Assembly: GCA_963575745.1 (NCBI GenBank)
Contig: CAUYUJ010003447.1
Location: 952,728-1,016,727 of the forward strand
DNA from: Prorocentrum cordatum
Lineage: Eukaryota; Sar; Dinophyceae; Prorocentrales; Prorocentraceae
DNA length: 64,000 bases
Direction: 5' to 3'
The notes below the pieces were generated by a model, which ran no database searches, was not told the origin of the DNA, and saw only the letters and a list, made by a program, of their open reading frames with translations. Shown one piece after another: positions 46,275 to 58,930 of the stretch. The translations under genes and the position numbers were made by a program. Within the stretch, counting starts at the first letter, position 1. The number at the start of each line of letters is the position of its first letter.

Positions 46275-47328
46275 AAAGTAGTAGTAGTAGTAGTAGCAGT
46301 AGTAGTAGTAGAAGTAGTAGTAGTAGTAGTAGTATCATTAATAGAAGTAGAAGTAGAAGTAGTAGTAGTAGTCGTAGTAGTAGTCGTAGTAGTAGTAGTA
46401 GTGGTAGTAGTTGTAGTAGTAGTGGTAGTAGTACATAGTGGAAGAACAAATTGGCATTCGCCATACTACTCTCAGTAACGGCAGTAATCGGCTTTCCAGC
46501 AATACTAAAAGAGTACTATACGTCGCAATAGCAATATGGGAACTCGTGGCATTAGAACAAACAGAAATCGCAATAACAAAGCTAACGCTGGAAGTAATAC
46601 TAGTAGCGGCACCAGTCGGAGGGCCACACGGGGTGATAGCAATAGTAATCGTGTGCATTACCACTAAAAGGTAATAATGATGGCCGTAGGCGCTATAGTA
46701 GTGGATCCAGTAGTAGCAGTGCAATCGAGATACAACTGGCAGGCCCTAGTGAGGAGTTCTAGTGGTCGTAGAAATAGTAGTCGCCGTAGTCGCAGTAGTT
46801 AGTACTAGTAGTACTAGTAGTAGTAGTCGTAGTCGTCGTCGTAGTCGTACTCGTAGAAGTAGTCGTAGTCGTAGTAGTAATCATACTACGAGTCGTCGTA
46901 ATACGAGTAGTAGTAATAGCCGAACTACGACTACTACTACTAGCAGTGGCAGTGATGCAATGAATGATCGTAGTACTGAGCACACTCATAGATGTACTAC
47001 TACTACTGCTGATACTATTACGGCAACTACTACTACTAGTACTAGTACGACTGCATACCAGTGATACCACTACCACTACCACTACTACAACTACTACTAC
47101 TACTCCTACGACTACAACAACTACTACTACTACTACGACAACAACAACAACTACTACTACTACTACTACTAATACTACTAATGCTACTACTACTACAACG
47201 GCTACTGCTACTACAGGCTACTAATGCTACGGCGACGACTGCTACTTCTGCTACTATTACTACGACTATTAGTCCATGCTTCTGCTATCTCTACGGCCGC
47301 CACTGCTACATATAGAAAGAGCAGCCGT

Positions 47329-47361
<33 letters not shown>

Positions 47362-47657
47362 TAGTAGTAGTAGTAGTAGTCGTGGTAGTAATGCAAGTAG
47401 TAGTCGTCGCCGTAATAGTCGCCGTAGTAGTGATAGTGGTAGTAGTACCCCTACTAGCCGTAGTAGTAGTAGTAGTAGTAAAAGTAGAAGTAGTAGTAGG
47501 CGTAGTAGTAGCAGTAGTAATACTAGTAGTCGTAGTAGTAGTTGCAGGAACAATGCGAGTAGTGGTACTAGTAGTAATAGCACTGAACGTCACAATAACA
47601 TATTTGTGAGTGGTAGCAGTAGTAGTCGTAGTAGTAGTAGTAGTAGTAGTAGTAGAC

Positions 47658-47690
<33 letters not shown>

Positions 47691-47960
47691 ATTGTTGTAG
47701 TAGTTGTAGTAGTCGTAGGAGTAGTCGTAGTAGTAGTAGTAGTAGTAGTAGTAGTACAAGTTGAAGAAGTGTAGTGGCAATAAGAATCGCACTGGTACTA
47801 GTAGTAATCGTGGTAATCGTGGTAGTAGTAGTAGTAGTAGTCGTAGTAGTAGGTGCAGTAGTAGTCGTTGTAGTAGTAGTAACACTGATGACAGAAGTAG
47901 TAATCGTAGCAGTAGGAGTAATTCCAATAACCAGAGCAATAGTATAACGACTTGTCGCAA

Positions 47961-48014
<54 letters not shown>

Positions 48015-48290
48015 TCGCATTAGTAGTAGTAATAATAAGAGTCGTAGTAACAGGAGTAGTAGTAACAGAGCTACTAGTGTTAGTAGCAGTAGCAGTCGCA
48101 GAGGTAGGTGAAATAGTAGTGGTAGTGGTACTAGTAGTGGTAGTAGTAGTGGTAGTAGTCGTGGTAGTAGTAGTGATAATGGTAGTAACTAGTAGTAGCA
48201 GCAATCGTAGTAGTAGTAGTAGTCGTCGTAGTAGTAGTAGTCGTAGTAGTAGTAGCAGTAGTAGTCGTAGTAGTACATTATAATACTGAC
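45850..48290 (+). repeat. Degenerate (GTA)n/(TAG)n array with an inverted segment
   Basis: Imperfect GTA/TAG triplets from 45850 to about 46435, a roughly 290-bp interruption (46440-46735), then triplets to 46915. From about 46920 to 47290 the same strand carries ACT/CTA, the complement, and from 47325 to 48285 it returns to GTA/TAG. Small internal switches occur, for example TAGTAGTACTACTAC at 46040. All frames here are Ser/Val/Thr/Leu homopolymers. Confidence 0.9.
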
Positions 48291-48299
48291 CTGTAATGT

Positions 48300-48985
48300 G
48301 TTCCGCGATCTCTCTTCCTCCACCCACTGCCACCCAACCCCGGGATACAGGGTGCAAGCAACAATGCAACAGAAACATAACTAGGTGGAGACAATTGCAA
48401 CACCAATAACTGAAAACAAGCAACAGACGGCACGGGTGCCAAATAGCCTGCGCACTCCGACACTGAACACCCTGATTCTCCCTGCCCAGAGCTGAGTGTG
48501 TTGATGGGCCGCGGGGGTCCTATGCAAGCTCCTCCTCCTCCTCCTCCTCCTGCTCTCGAACTCCTCCTCGAACCACTCCTCCTCGTCGGCCACATCACTT
48601 CTATGCCATTTCCGTTGCCCATGTTCTGCCTCCATTCCCTGTCCCCCTCCTGCCATCGTTTCCCTCCACCTCCGTGGCCATACCATCCCACACCCTTCTC
48701 GCACCCTGACGCCACAACCCTGATCTTCTACTTCTCCACCTCCAGCTCCGCCTCCTGTTCCTCTTCCCCCTCATCCTCTTTCCTGCTCCCGCTCTGGCTC
48801 CAGAGGGCGGAGAGGGACCAAGGACGGGAGTTAGGGAGTTGGACGGCAAGGGAGAGGGACGACGGGGACGAAGAGAGAGGGCAGGGAGAAGGATGGAGGG
48901 AGGGAGGCGGGGAGAGAAGGGGATGGCAGGGTGATGGCAGGATGGGGACTTGGTGGAAATGGAAGAGGAGGAGGAGGGAGGGGTG
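48300..48985. other. No gene recognised
   Basis: Short CTC run at 48533-48550, CT-rich to 48800 and GA-rich from 48800 to 48985. Confidence 0.4.
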
Positions 48986-49185
48986 CCTGCGCAGCGCCCG
49001 GTCAAGCTCCTCCGCAGCGCCGTCGGCAGCCGTTAGTGGCAGCGCGGGGGCCGCAGGGTGGGGGGGCATGCGCAGCTCTGCGGAACCTCCGCCGGCGATG
49101 AGAAAGACGCCGGCAGCAACGAAGATGAGGAGGCCAACGACGATAACGATGAACGATCGCAACCGCTTGGGACACCATGTTTGAG
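48985..49185 (-). CDS. Possible exon encoding a single transmembrane segment
   Basis: The minus strand reads PKRLRSFIVIVVGLLIFVAA, then GVFLIAGGGSAELRMPPHPA, then a Leu/Ala stretch ending in DGAAEELDRALRR near 48985. A basic pair before a 20-residue hydrophobic span and a polar lumenal side is the type II membrane-anchor pattern. Beyond 48985 the frame enters CT-rich low-complexity sequence that would be intronic. No start codon or second exon was fixed. Confidence 0.3.
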
Positions 49186-49589
49186 CCGGCGCCTGAGGCA
49201 CAACGTGCGAAATCGTCCTCAACGCCGCCGTGCCGGGTACTCCACTACCGGGTACGTTGGCCAGTGACCTGGCAACGCTGCAATGCCCGAAAGGAACCAC
49301 AAAGTCATAACTATCGGCGGGCTCCCAAATCACCCGTGAGTAAATATCCATTCTGGCGCAGCTGATGTCTGCGCGGTTGATCCGCGCCAGAACAGAGACG
49401 CACCAGATGGTCTAGAGCGTTTCCCTGTCCTCATTCTCGTCCGCCCCAACCTCCCTAACCTCCTCCCCCTCTGATTTCTCTTCCCGATCCTCCCTCATCC
49501 CAATTCCCACGCTCCAACCTTCTGGACCTGCTCAACAGACTCCTGAACATACAGTCAACTCTTCCACACTCGACTCGTTGCCAAATGCA
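49186..49589. other. No gene recognised
   Basis: Short unique-looking stretch with a repeated 'CCGGGTAC' motif near 49235 and CT-rich 49425-49500. Confidence 0.4.
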
Positions 49590-50165
49590 ACTCTGGGGCT
49601 TTTAAAAGCTTCAAACCCACCCGCCGTGGCCTCAAAGATGTCCACAACGCCCTCTGAGGTGGCTAACAAAAAGGCTTCAACGCGCAGGAGAGGCCTCGAG
49701 AGCATCCAAGATGGTGTTAAGACGGCCCGGGAGGCCCCAAAGACAACAAAAGAGGGCTCCAATAGGACCCCCAAGACGGCCTCACGAGGCACAAGTGCAT
49801 GATGTTTGTCTGGGGATGGTTTTCACACTCTGATCTTTCCTGAACGCCCGAGACGGCCCGAGAAGACCGCGAGTCTGGCCGAAGACGGTCGCAGAGGCGA
49901 CCAAGAGGGCCTGAAAGAGGGCAACAGAGGACTGACCAAAATGCCCCCGAGACGGCGGAAAGCACCCTCGAGAGGGCCCCAGGAGGGGGAACTCGCATGG
50001 GCCCGGGGGGCTCTCCCCCACCAAGGTGGCACCCACGACGCCCAATATGCCCCCGAGGTGTACCAAGAAGCCTTCAGACGGCCCCCCAAAACCCAGGAGC
50101 CCAGGACCAGGATAATGCTCCCAAGAGGCCGCTGCACCCAAGAAGCCCCGCCAAGGAAGCAGAAA
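49590..50165 (+). mobile_element. AAG-phased repeat element, copy 6 (diverged)
   Basis: Phased but degraded CCAAGA/CCGAGACGGCC words across 49705-49790 and 49850-50150. A core (49797-49845) matches the other copies: CATGATGTTTG, GGTTTT, CTTTCCTGAACGCCCGAGACGG. The termini seen in copies 2 and 5 were not found. Confidence 0.5.
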
Positions 50166-52470
50166 AACAGGAAGCCGCATTAGCATCAATAACTGCGCGC
50201 AAGGCACGATGAACAAAAAAACACGGCACAACAAAACTATGGACATCGGAAGCCGCACATCCCGTCTTCTCGGGATCGGCGGGATGGTTTAAGCTTGTAT
50301 GGCCAACATGAATCTTGAGCAAACCAATTTCCCTGACATTGACCCCATGATCAGCGCAAAACGACCCCCTTCCCGAACCAGATGAGCAGTTTCACTTGAC
50401 GTGCTGTCTGTACCCCTTCTCCCCATCTTCCTTCCTCTCCGCCACCCTTCTCCTTCTCCCTCTCCCTCCTCCCTCCTCCTGTTTGCTGCCTTTCGCTCCT
50501 CGCTCCTCCTCATTCCTCCTCCTCATTCCTCCTCGCTCCTCCTCCTCCTCCTCCTCCTCCTCCTCCTCGCTCCTCCTCCGTCGCTCCTCCGTCGCTCCTC
50601 CGTCGCTCCTCCGTCGCTCCTCCTCCTCCTCCTCCTCCTCCTCCTCCTCGCTCCTCCTCGCTCCTCCTCGCTCCTCGCTCCTCCTCCGTCGACCGACGTC
50701 GCCGACGGCCGCCACCGGCGGCCGCCGCCACCGGCGGCCGCCGCTCGTGCCTCCCAGCCGCAGCAGCGGGCCGCGCGGGCCCCGCGCGTCGAGCTCCCCG
50801 CGGAGCACTGCCGGGGGCGGCGGCCGCGAAGGCGCCGCCGCCGCCGCGCCGTGCGCGGGCCTCCGCGGGCTCGGGCGTCGTCGGGGCGCGGGGCAATGTT
50901 CGTCGTCGTCGCCGCCGCCGTGTTCGTCGCCGTCGCCCATGGTGTTTGGACCTCGTCGTCGGGTCACGCGGTGGCTTCGTCGTCGCCTCCACCGCCGCCG
51001 TGCTCGCCGCCGCCGCATGGGGGGAGCGCGGCGGAATGGGGGGGGAGCTGATGGAGGGAAGCGGGGGTGGGAAGGGGTGCGGCTAGGAGATATTCGCATC
51101 CACCGCCTGGGGAACCATTGTCCTTGGACCCCAGGGGGCGGTGGACATTGATGTAGTTGACCCCCATGGGCCTGAATGTATCCACATCCGCCGCCTGCCG
51201 AGGTCCTCGACGACCTATCCCCCAGGCGGTGGTTATGGACAAATCCCCGCGTCGACGAATGGGTGCGTGGAGGAGCGGGGGGGGGGTGAGACAGAAGGGG
51301 GCTCGACGCTCGTGGACGGAAGGGGGAGCGGGATGGGGGAGGAGGGATGACGGAAGGGCGGAGTGGCGGAGCGGCGCCGATGCCACCCAGACTGCGTCCC
51401 GTGTGGGGAACTGAAGGTGCGCTGGGGCGTCTCGGTTGGACTTACGAACGCACGAAGATTCCATATCCCTCCACAGCTCGTCATCGCAATCAGGCGTTTC
51501 CTAGATCCCACATGTATGAGTACCTCGCAATGTCGAACACATGTCGCCGAACCATCGCATCCGACCAGGCACGCCCGTCGCAGCAGCGCGGACCCGCATC
51601 AAAGCCTTCCAGTTCCGTCACCCAGCGCCATTCCCGTCGTCTGCGGGTTGTAACCCATTTCTACTAGCCAGCGCCAGAAAATAAGTGGTCCGCTAGATGT
51701 TCGGTGGATTCCAGACTCGCTGATGCAAAAATCTGCGGGACACTGGCAGCGGCAGGGGTCGGCGCGCGCGCGCGCGTACAGCAGGCGGCCCCCCGCAATT
51801 CTCCGTGCGCGGCGCCTGCGGGGAAGCGACCCGCCGCGCGGGGGCAGCGACGTGTGCACCCACACCTCATGGGCGCCGCTCGTGGTCGTCCTTGTCGTCG
51901 CGGTCGTGACGGTCGTCGCGGCCGCCGTCGTCGTCCTCGTCGTCGTGGTCGCCGTCGTCGTGGTCGGAATCCGTCGCCGTCTTGGTCGCCTTTACGGTCG
52001 TCGTCGCTGTCGTCGTCGTCGCCGCCGTCGTCGTCGTCGTGTCGTTCTGGTGCCCTGCTGACCTCCTCCTTCCCATCGCTCTCCTCCCTCTGCGTGAGGA
52101 GACTAAGGTGCCGCCACACTATGGCTCAAGGAACCGCGGCAAAGGGGGCTTCTCCTCCCCCATCCCGCAGATTATGAGCCTTTCGCTTCCCGCGCCTCCC
52201 CGCGCATGCGATGTTGACGACTTGGCGAGATGTCCCAGTCCCCGATGTCGATCATGATTTCCATCTTGACGAGCACCCTTCCCTCCTCCTCATCCTGCTC
52301 CTCCTCCTGCACTTCCCGATTTGGTGTCGTCCTCCTCCTGGCCTCCTCGGCCTCCAGACATCCTCTTCCCATCGGTTTCCTCCCTGTGGACCTCTCCCTC
52401 CTCCTCCTCCTCCTCCTCCTCCTCCTCCTCCTCCTCCTCCTCCTCCTCCTCCTCCTCCCCCTGATTTCGT
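50166..52470. other. CTC/GTC arrays around a GC-rich patch; no recognised gene
   Basis: (CTC)n with CGCTCCTCCGT interruptions at 50515-50690, GC-rich 50695-51040, C/G-rich 51040-51310, (GTC)n 51880-52045, and a clean (CTC)n at 52398-52458. Frames in the GC-rich part are open on both strands and carry no domain. Confidence 0.5.
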
Positions 52471-54380
52471 ATCATCCTCCCCCTCCCGTCCTCCAAAGCC
52501 TACTCGACTTCCACCTGTTCCTCCCAAGTCTCGTCCTCCCCCTCCCCGCTCCAATCTCCCCGCTCACCCCTCCTCCTATACTCTCATCCTTCTCACTCCA
52601 GACTATTGTTCGTCTGGATCCTTGTCATCACCGTTCCTCTTGATTTGTCAGGACCCGATACTTGTGCCACAAAACGAAGAAAAGCCTAGACACAGTCCTG
52701 CCACAAGCTGCGGACCTGGACAGACTCGTCAGATGAGAAGCCTGCGCGACTGCTCTACACCTAGAGGACTCGAAGAGGTGAAAATTCGTAACCCCCGGCC
52801 ACACTTGATAAGCCTAGCTGGATCGGAGCGAACGTGTGCTAACCCGATGCCCCTGCCACGCGCGGGGAGGGCGGGCTGCGGATGACGAGAGTATGATGCC
52901 CCCGGTACGCATCCTGCATCTGGGACACGCACACAACAAATAGTTAAAGCGAATGTTAATGCTCTGTATTTTCGCTGCTCGCCCCAATGGTTGCGTATTG
53001 GGACTCTGCCTTAGGGCCTGCTCAGCTACACGAGCAAACGAAGCAAAAATGCGCCTTGATCCATGTCTGCGCTTCTCCGACGACCGTCGCTACCGCATCG
53101 ACGCGGCGCACACTTTCGGAGCAGGGCGAGGTGAGACAACAACAACTCAAAATCGGGCCCAGGACCCCTCCCGGTGTCGCAACGCACCTGCTTCCCGAGC
53201 TTCGTCCACCCGTGGCGACGAGCCCCCCCCCCCCCGAAAGCAAATTGCACCCTGCCTCGTGGCATGCGCAGCCAGGCGCCATGGTCGCTCCACGGGATCC
53301 GGACGCAACCCGTGGTTGTCGCACGGCGTGGGCCCCACCAAAGCTCTCCCGCTGCCGCGTCCCCACGACCCACGGGCTCGCCCCCCCCGCCCTGAGCCGC
53401 GCGGGGGCCGGCTCGGAGCAGCTGGCCGGCGTGATGTCTTCCACGCTGGAGCTCTCCTTGTGCGGCAGCGCAGGCGAACGGACCGCGCGGTCGGGGCGGC
53501 AGACTGGGGAGCGGAATCGCAAACCGGGCGCAGGAGGAACCGGGAAGGTCAGGTTCGGCTCGCCACCAAGGCAGCCACCCCAAGACAGGCACTGACGCCC
53601 ATGCCTGACATGGCGGACCGACACCATCCTCTTCAGTCTCGTCCGCCGCTCGTCGGGCCGTTGTGACCTCGGTCGGGGACCACTCCCGCGCGGCCGCAGA
53701 GGAAGGGCAACGGTGCGGCGCGCGCTCAGCGCAGCAGGGAGCTGCAACGTGGAAGCGCGACGACGCGTGCAGAGTCTTAGAAGCAGACGTATGCGGCTCG
53801 GGGCCCGGACCTCCGGTCATCTACGATACCTGGAGATCTGGGCCTCCGAGCCTCCAAGCCGACCCATGGCTTTGGGTCGGCGACGGCACCCCCGAAACGG
53901 GCCAGCCGTGATGGGCCTGGGCCCCGAACCTCAAGGTCGAACCCCGACCCGGGCCAGCGACGACGACTGCAACGGCGGCGGCGACGGCGACTGCGACGGT
54001 AGACTACCATGGCAAGAGCGGGTGGCCGAGGGAAACGGCTCCTGGACTGCAGGGGCCTACCTCAAGACCAGGCTGTCACTCTCAGTCATTGTCGGACAGT
54101 CCCGGAGCTAGGTGGGGGGGCCAAACTTCGAAGAGAGGCGGTTTGATACGGCAAGATTGTAATTACGGCCTCGGCAGATTCTGCAGGGTGACGATCAGAA
54201 GTGGCCTACGACAGCCGCATGGACTCACGGGGTGTCTCGAACGAGCGGGCGCCATGTCCCACCCAACGCTGCACCACACCAGTGACGAACGGCGGCATTG
54301 CGGCAATGATTATGCTTTTGGCAGACATTTCGGCGGACGGCTCTTCTGTGAAAGCCCAGTAACGGCAAACAGGCTCCAAA
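52471..54380. other. No gene recognised; dispersed repeat R4 copy
   Basis: 53145-53220 resembles 59285-59360: AAAATCGGgCC, AGGACCCcTCCC, ACGCACC, TTCCCGaGCT. A minus frame open from 53747 to 53022 shows no family and may be compositional. Confidence 0.4.
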
Positions 54381-54837
54381 ACCCCTTCCCTTCATGGCGG
54401 CGACCACCTGCCGAGGCGACGGCCGCGCCGGCGAGCAGCGTTGGCGAGCAGCGGCGACGGCGACGACGGCCGCGGAGGCAGCCGCGCCGGCGACTGGCGG
54501 CTGGCAGCGGGTGGCAACGGCGACGGCGGCGGCGGCGGTGACCGAGACCAAGCCCGCCGCGTCGCGGCGGCCGCGGCGACCCACGGCGGCAGCGGCGGCC
54601 CAGCGCGGGCGCGCCTGGCAGGCCGCCGGCTGCCCCCGGGGCGGGCTCCTGCTGAGCTTGCCGTGGGTACGGCAGCAGCAGCGGCGGCGACGGCTGGCGG
54701 GGGGGTGCAGCCGCCAGCCCGCCGCGACGAAGGCGACGCCGCGTGGCGACAACGGCAGCGGCGATGAGAGGAGGGTTGAAAGGCTTGCAGTACCCAATGT
54801 TCGCTACCTTTCCTTCTGCCCTGCAGGACTGGCCTGA

Positions 54838-54886
<49 letters not shown>

Positions 54887-56640
54887 CAACGGAAACGATG
54901 GCGACGGCGACGGCAGCAGCGACAACGGCTACGGCGGCGGCATCGGCCGTCGAGGACGGCCAAAGGGGTTCGGGAAGAGGAACTAACAGGAGTGGGGGGA
55001 GCAGCGGGGGAGCAGCAGCATCAGGAGGAGGGGGAGCAGGAAGAGGAGCTGGAGGCAGGAACGAAGCGGAGGAGGAGGAGCGGGAGAGCTGGAGGGGAGG
55101 GGCAATGAGGGCGGGGGAAGACGCAACATGGAGGACGTGGGGGGCGAGAGGATGCAATTACGATGTACCATGATGTCACGACGAAAATAAGCGGGTCTTA
55201 CGCTAGACGACATCATGACTTCACGCTGCGGCTTACGCGGGCCGCCGGCGTAGCACACAGCGAGGAGAAGATGGCGCGCTCACGCGCGATCTGCCGTTGG
55301 AAAGGTAATATGGTTGAGTACTGCGGAGTTTGTGATCTCTTGACTGTGCTCGGGTTGGCCATCCTCTGAGCCATCAAAATTGTGGGGGGCGGGAGTGCAC
55401 ACCCTCACCGGGATCATTACGCCGCGGAGGCGGTTGGGGCTCCGGCTCTTTCCTCCGTAGGAGTGTCTGCTGGGGCGTCTGTGTCAGCCGGGCTCCAGCT
55501 GGGGCGTCAGTGTCAGTTGCAGATCCTGGGGGGGGGCAAAGCGGCGACTCGTCTGGTAAACGCGCGTGGGTGTCTGAGCCGCATGTGGCGGGTGTCGTGG
55601 CTTGTGTTCCATTGAAGGGCCCTACGTTCCCTTCAAGTACAACTCGGAGCCAGTTACGGGCAGAAGACGGATCCAGTGCAGAAGGCGTCAGGCTCATCAG
55701 CGGATCCAGTGCAGAATGCGTCTGTTGTTAAACAGTGCTGTGCCATACACAGTTTCCAGGCGGCTGTTGATGTGCCAAGCGGCGATCCTACGAAGCTCGT
55801 GCGCGGGGGCGGCTTACTACGGGTCGATTGACCCGTCGGGGATTCAATGTTCCGCGAGCCGACCTGTCGCCTTGAGCAGCAGGGAAAGCGCCCCCAAGCC
55901 ACTGCAGCTGGGGACTCGTGTGGAATCGGTCCGTGTCCCTGCCCCACAACCATACGTGCCTTTGTCTGGGTGGCCGAGGATCACAAAAAGATTAGTTGGT
56001 GGCCCCTGCGCACTATTGGCACGACAACATCGTCAAGTGTGCGCTTCGGTGAAAGTGGCAGGGCTGGTTTCTGTGTTTCGAGACCGAGGTATTTGTGGCT
56101 GTGACGTGCATGTGCCCCGGTTGATGTTCGCGTCGTGCTAAATCCCAGGTGACGTCTAGGTTCTCCCTGAAAGCTCTGCCGTCGCTCGCGGCGTGAAGGC
56201 AGGACCCGGCTCCCTCGTGACCCACCACCTCCGTCGGTCTCAACTTACTGACGGATCGTCATGCTGTGGCCCTCAAGGAGCACGCTCTCTCAGGGGCCAG
56301 CTGATGGGCCCCGAGGAGGCAGGAGGGCCATCCCACGCTCCACGTAGGCCCGTTATGCCGCTCTAAATATACAGAACAAATCGGCCCCGCTCGGAACGAG
56401 GAGTGAACCACGGGTTCCCTGTCATCCGTGCACTGCCCGTCGCGTCTGCCCCCGAGGTCTCCCTGGGACGAACTCCGCGGCGCCGCCCAGGAACGCCCCG
56501 CGGACCAGCAGGGGCTGGCCTGGCGGGCACCGTTGGGTGGAGAGAAGGAAGAGTCGGCACTGAGTCGGCACACCAGCATACAGTCAAGCTACGTCAGGTT
56601 GGTGTCGTGCCGACTTCGGCGTTGGTTTCTGCCACCGCGG
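54381..56640. other. GC-rich patch, (ACG)n array, no recognised gene
   Basis: 54395-54770 is very GC-rich with CGGCGG/GCGGCG words. A pure (ACG)n array lies at 54838-54884. 55465-55530 has two copies of GCTGGGGCGTC(T/A)GTGTCAG, and 55670-55722 two copies of GGATCCAGTGCAGAA(G/T)GCGTC. Confidence 0.45.
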
Positions 56641-56641
56641 G

Positions 56642-56738
56642 GATCGTTCAACCTTGAACGATCGGCCATTTCCAACGTCCAAATCGTTCCACATCGAACG
56701 ATTCAAGGTCGCCCGCGGCGTTCAAAATTGAACGCCGC
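56642..56738. other. Cluster of three inverted repeats built on GTTCAA/TTGAAC and ATCGTTC/GAACGAT
   Basis: IR1 (56642-56663) is GATCGTTCAA, CC, TTGAACGATC. IR2 (56682-56703) is AATCGTTC, a 6-base loop, GAACGATT. IR3 (56715-56738) is GCGGCGTTCAA, AA, TTGAACGCCGC. All three are perfect within their arms and lie within 97 bp. Confidence 0.8.
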
Positions 56739-58690
56739 TGGCGGGGTCGCCGCCGGTCCGACACGACACGAACATGCCGTAATTTCGACCACAAGTAATC
56801 ATTTCTTGCTCCTCACACCTGGCCCATCACCAGCAGAGAAATGCCCAAGCTGTACCTGTGGACAGAACGCCCTTTAGCAAATCGTGGCTTAAAGAAAACG
56901 ACCTCGGGCCCACACCTGGCGGGCGCAAGCCCGGAAAACGACGGCCGAGGCGCCCCCTCGAGAACCGAAAAAACGGACAGCCCACCGATCGACGTGTCAG
57001 GCTGGGGGGCTCTGCCCGCCCCCCGACTGAGGCCTCGGCCGGATTCCACCCGTGCGGTCACGGGGGCTCAGGAGGTCTGCGCGCGCCGGCCGGGCGCCAT
57101 GCGCGCGCTGGGGAAGCACGGGTGTGGAGCAGCGCCTGCACGGCCCCAGCGGCGTCTGGGTGCCGGAGGAGCGCAGGAGCAGCCATGAGAGGACCTATAA
57201 GGCGTCCTGATTGGACGAGTCCGGAGGGCCGCGGGGATCCGTTGGGTGGGCGCTGGCCTCCAAGGCGGCGACTGACCGCGGCGACTGGCCTGATCTGGTC
57301 CGCTTTCCGTCCGAGTCTGGCGCTTCAGGGGGTCTCGACCATCATGCTACTGCTCCTCTCACCCTCTTCGCTCTCCTCCCCATTTACATAATCCCCTCCT
57401 CCTCCATCGTCGAAACGGGGTCTGGTGAGTCTAGTGGATGGGGTATAAGGATCGCGCCGCATCGTCGATGCATAATCGATGCATAATCGATACATCGGCG
57501 ACGTCGGCGAGGCATCGGCGACGTGGGCGTGGAGAAACTCGTGCTCCACATCGCACTGGGAGGCCTGGATCCATCCCCCCCTCTTCCTCCCACTCCCCCT
57601 CCCGCCATCCACTTTTCTTCCTCTTTCTTTTCCTCTCTTCCTCTTATTCCTCCTCTACCTCCCCTCTCCCCTTCCTCCTTGTCCTCTTCCTCCCGTCCAC
57701 TTCCTCCCACATCCCTCCTCTTCCTCCCAATCCCCTCCCGCTCCTGCTTCCTCCTCAATATCCTTCACTCTCCGCATCCGTCTCTCTGTCATCAGGGGCG
57801 ACTCTTCCGCCAACCAGGCCCAAATCCGTCCGACTAATAAATCCCTGGACCGCTTTTACGGTCCGTGCTGACCCGTTTTCCTCGGAGGATCAAGCAGTGG
57901 CAACGAGAAGCCTCTTGGAGGCCAAACAAAAACGAATAACGTTACAGAGGGCCGCCGTTGTCTCCACTGGCCCTACTGCGGATTCTCCGTGTTCGGCTTC
58001 CTCCCTTTTGCTCTCGTCCTCCCTCATGGCCCTTGCGCGCTCTGCTGCCCTGATATCTGAGTGATCCACCTCCGGACTGACTACGCCTACCTCGCCTCCC
58101 TCGTGCTCTGCCGTCGCGTCTCTGGCTCCTCAGCCTTCTCCTCTCATCGGATGGAGAAGCATCAGCACACACAGACATGAACGCTCGGGGGTCCGCGCGG
58201 ATGTCTTGGATTACCGAAGAGCTCTTCCTCTCGGCGTTGCTCGTCCTTGCTTGAACCTCCTGAGAGCTTCTCGTCGCCACGGCTGGGTCCGCCTCGAAAA
58301 ACGGGTCAGCAAAGACCCTGGGAGCTGGGAGGGGTCCCAGGACTGAGGTTCAGCGGATTTGGGGTCGGTGGTGGAGCCGCTGTTGTCTGGGATGAGCCCT
58401 CCCCCGAAGAAAGGAAGGAGGAACACATAGCATCGCGGGCGGGAAGAATATCCACATCCACGGCCTCGCGGCTGGGCCCCCCCTGGGCCACGACCCCGTG
58501 GATGCGGGGCGTTCCTTCGCGGGCGCCCCGCGCGGAACGCATCTCTGCGAACGCGTATACACGGGTGCGCGCCCAGGATCCAGGCCGCGAGGTCGTATGG
58601 TCAACTTTAACGTGGAACTCCCAGGGACTAGTACGGTGCGGGGGCGGGTGCGCGGAGGGGTGAACATGTGGGTGCGCGAACGAAGCGCGT
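56739..58690. other. No gene recognised
   Basis: GC-rich 57000-57270, a CGATGCATAATCGATGCATAATCGATACATCGG run of short palindromic words at 57455-57500 (imperfect tandem), and CT-rich 57590-57770. 58480-58560 has further GC-rich inverted words (GATGCG ... GTTCC / GGAAC ... CGCATC). Confidence 0.4.
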
Positions 58691-58695
58691 ATCGA

Positions 58696-58728
58696 TATCC
58701 GCGCCCTCGCGGCGCGAGGGCGCGGATA
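58696..58728. other. Perfect 15-bp-stem hairpin
   Basis: TATCCGCGCCCTCGC, loop GGC, then GCGAGGGCGCGGATA. Outside the perfect arms are further related GATA/TATC words. There is no T-run and no gene alongside. Confidence 0.7.
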
Positions 58729-58794
58729 CGGATACGTTCGCCGCTCATGAGAAGGCAGCCGCCGCGCTAGCGCACAAGGATCGCTGAAGCAGGA

Positions 58795-58930
58795 ACGAAA
58801 TGACTTTCCTGGCCACGGCGAGCCACGGCCAAGGAACGGCTCCCCCACCCCAGATCGAAGGAGCGGCCCGAATCCCACAGCCCCTCCGAAGCCCAAAGGG
58901 GCAGTATTTCAGCGTCCGCAGTGCATGGGA
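58795..58930. repeat. Dispersed repeat R3, second copy
   Basis: Shares TTCCTGGCCACGGCGAGCC, then GCGGCCCGAA, then TTTCAGCG with 24340-24450, in the same order and at similar spacing. Confidence 0.5.

Noticed and set aside
50392-51151. Overlapping 200-250-codon frames on both strands
   Set aside because: Explained by (CTC)n and GC-rich composition; Ser/Leu/Pro or Arg/Glu homopolymers without domains.
52112-52127. Spliced-leader end match (CTATGGCTCAAG)
   Set aside because: Only 12 of 15 positions match the truncated leader and no coding trace follows; within chance expectation.
53022-53747. 241-codon minus-strand open frame
   Set aside because: No motif, no start context, and GC-rich composition that keeps several frames open.
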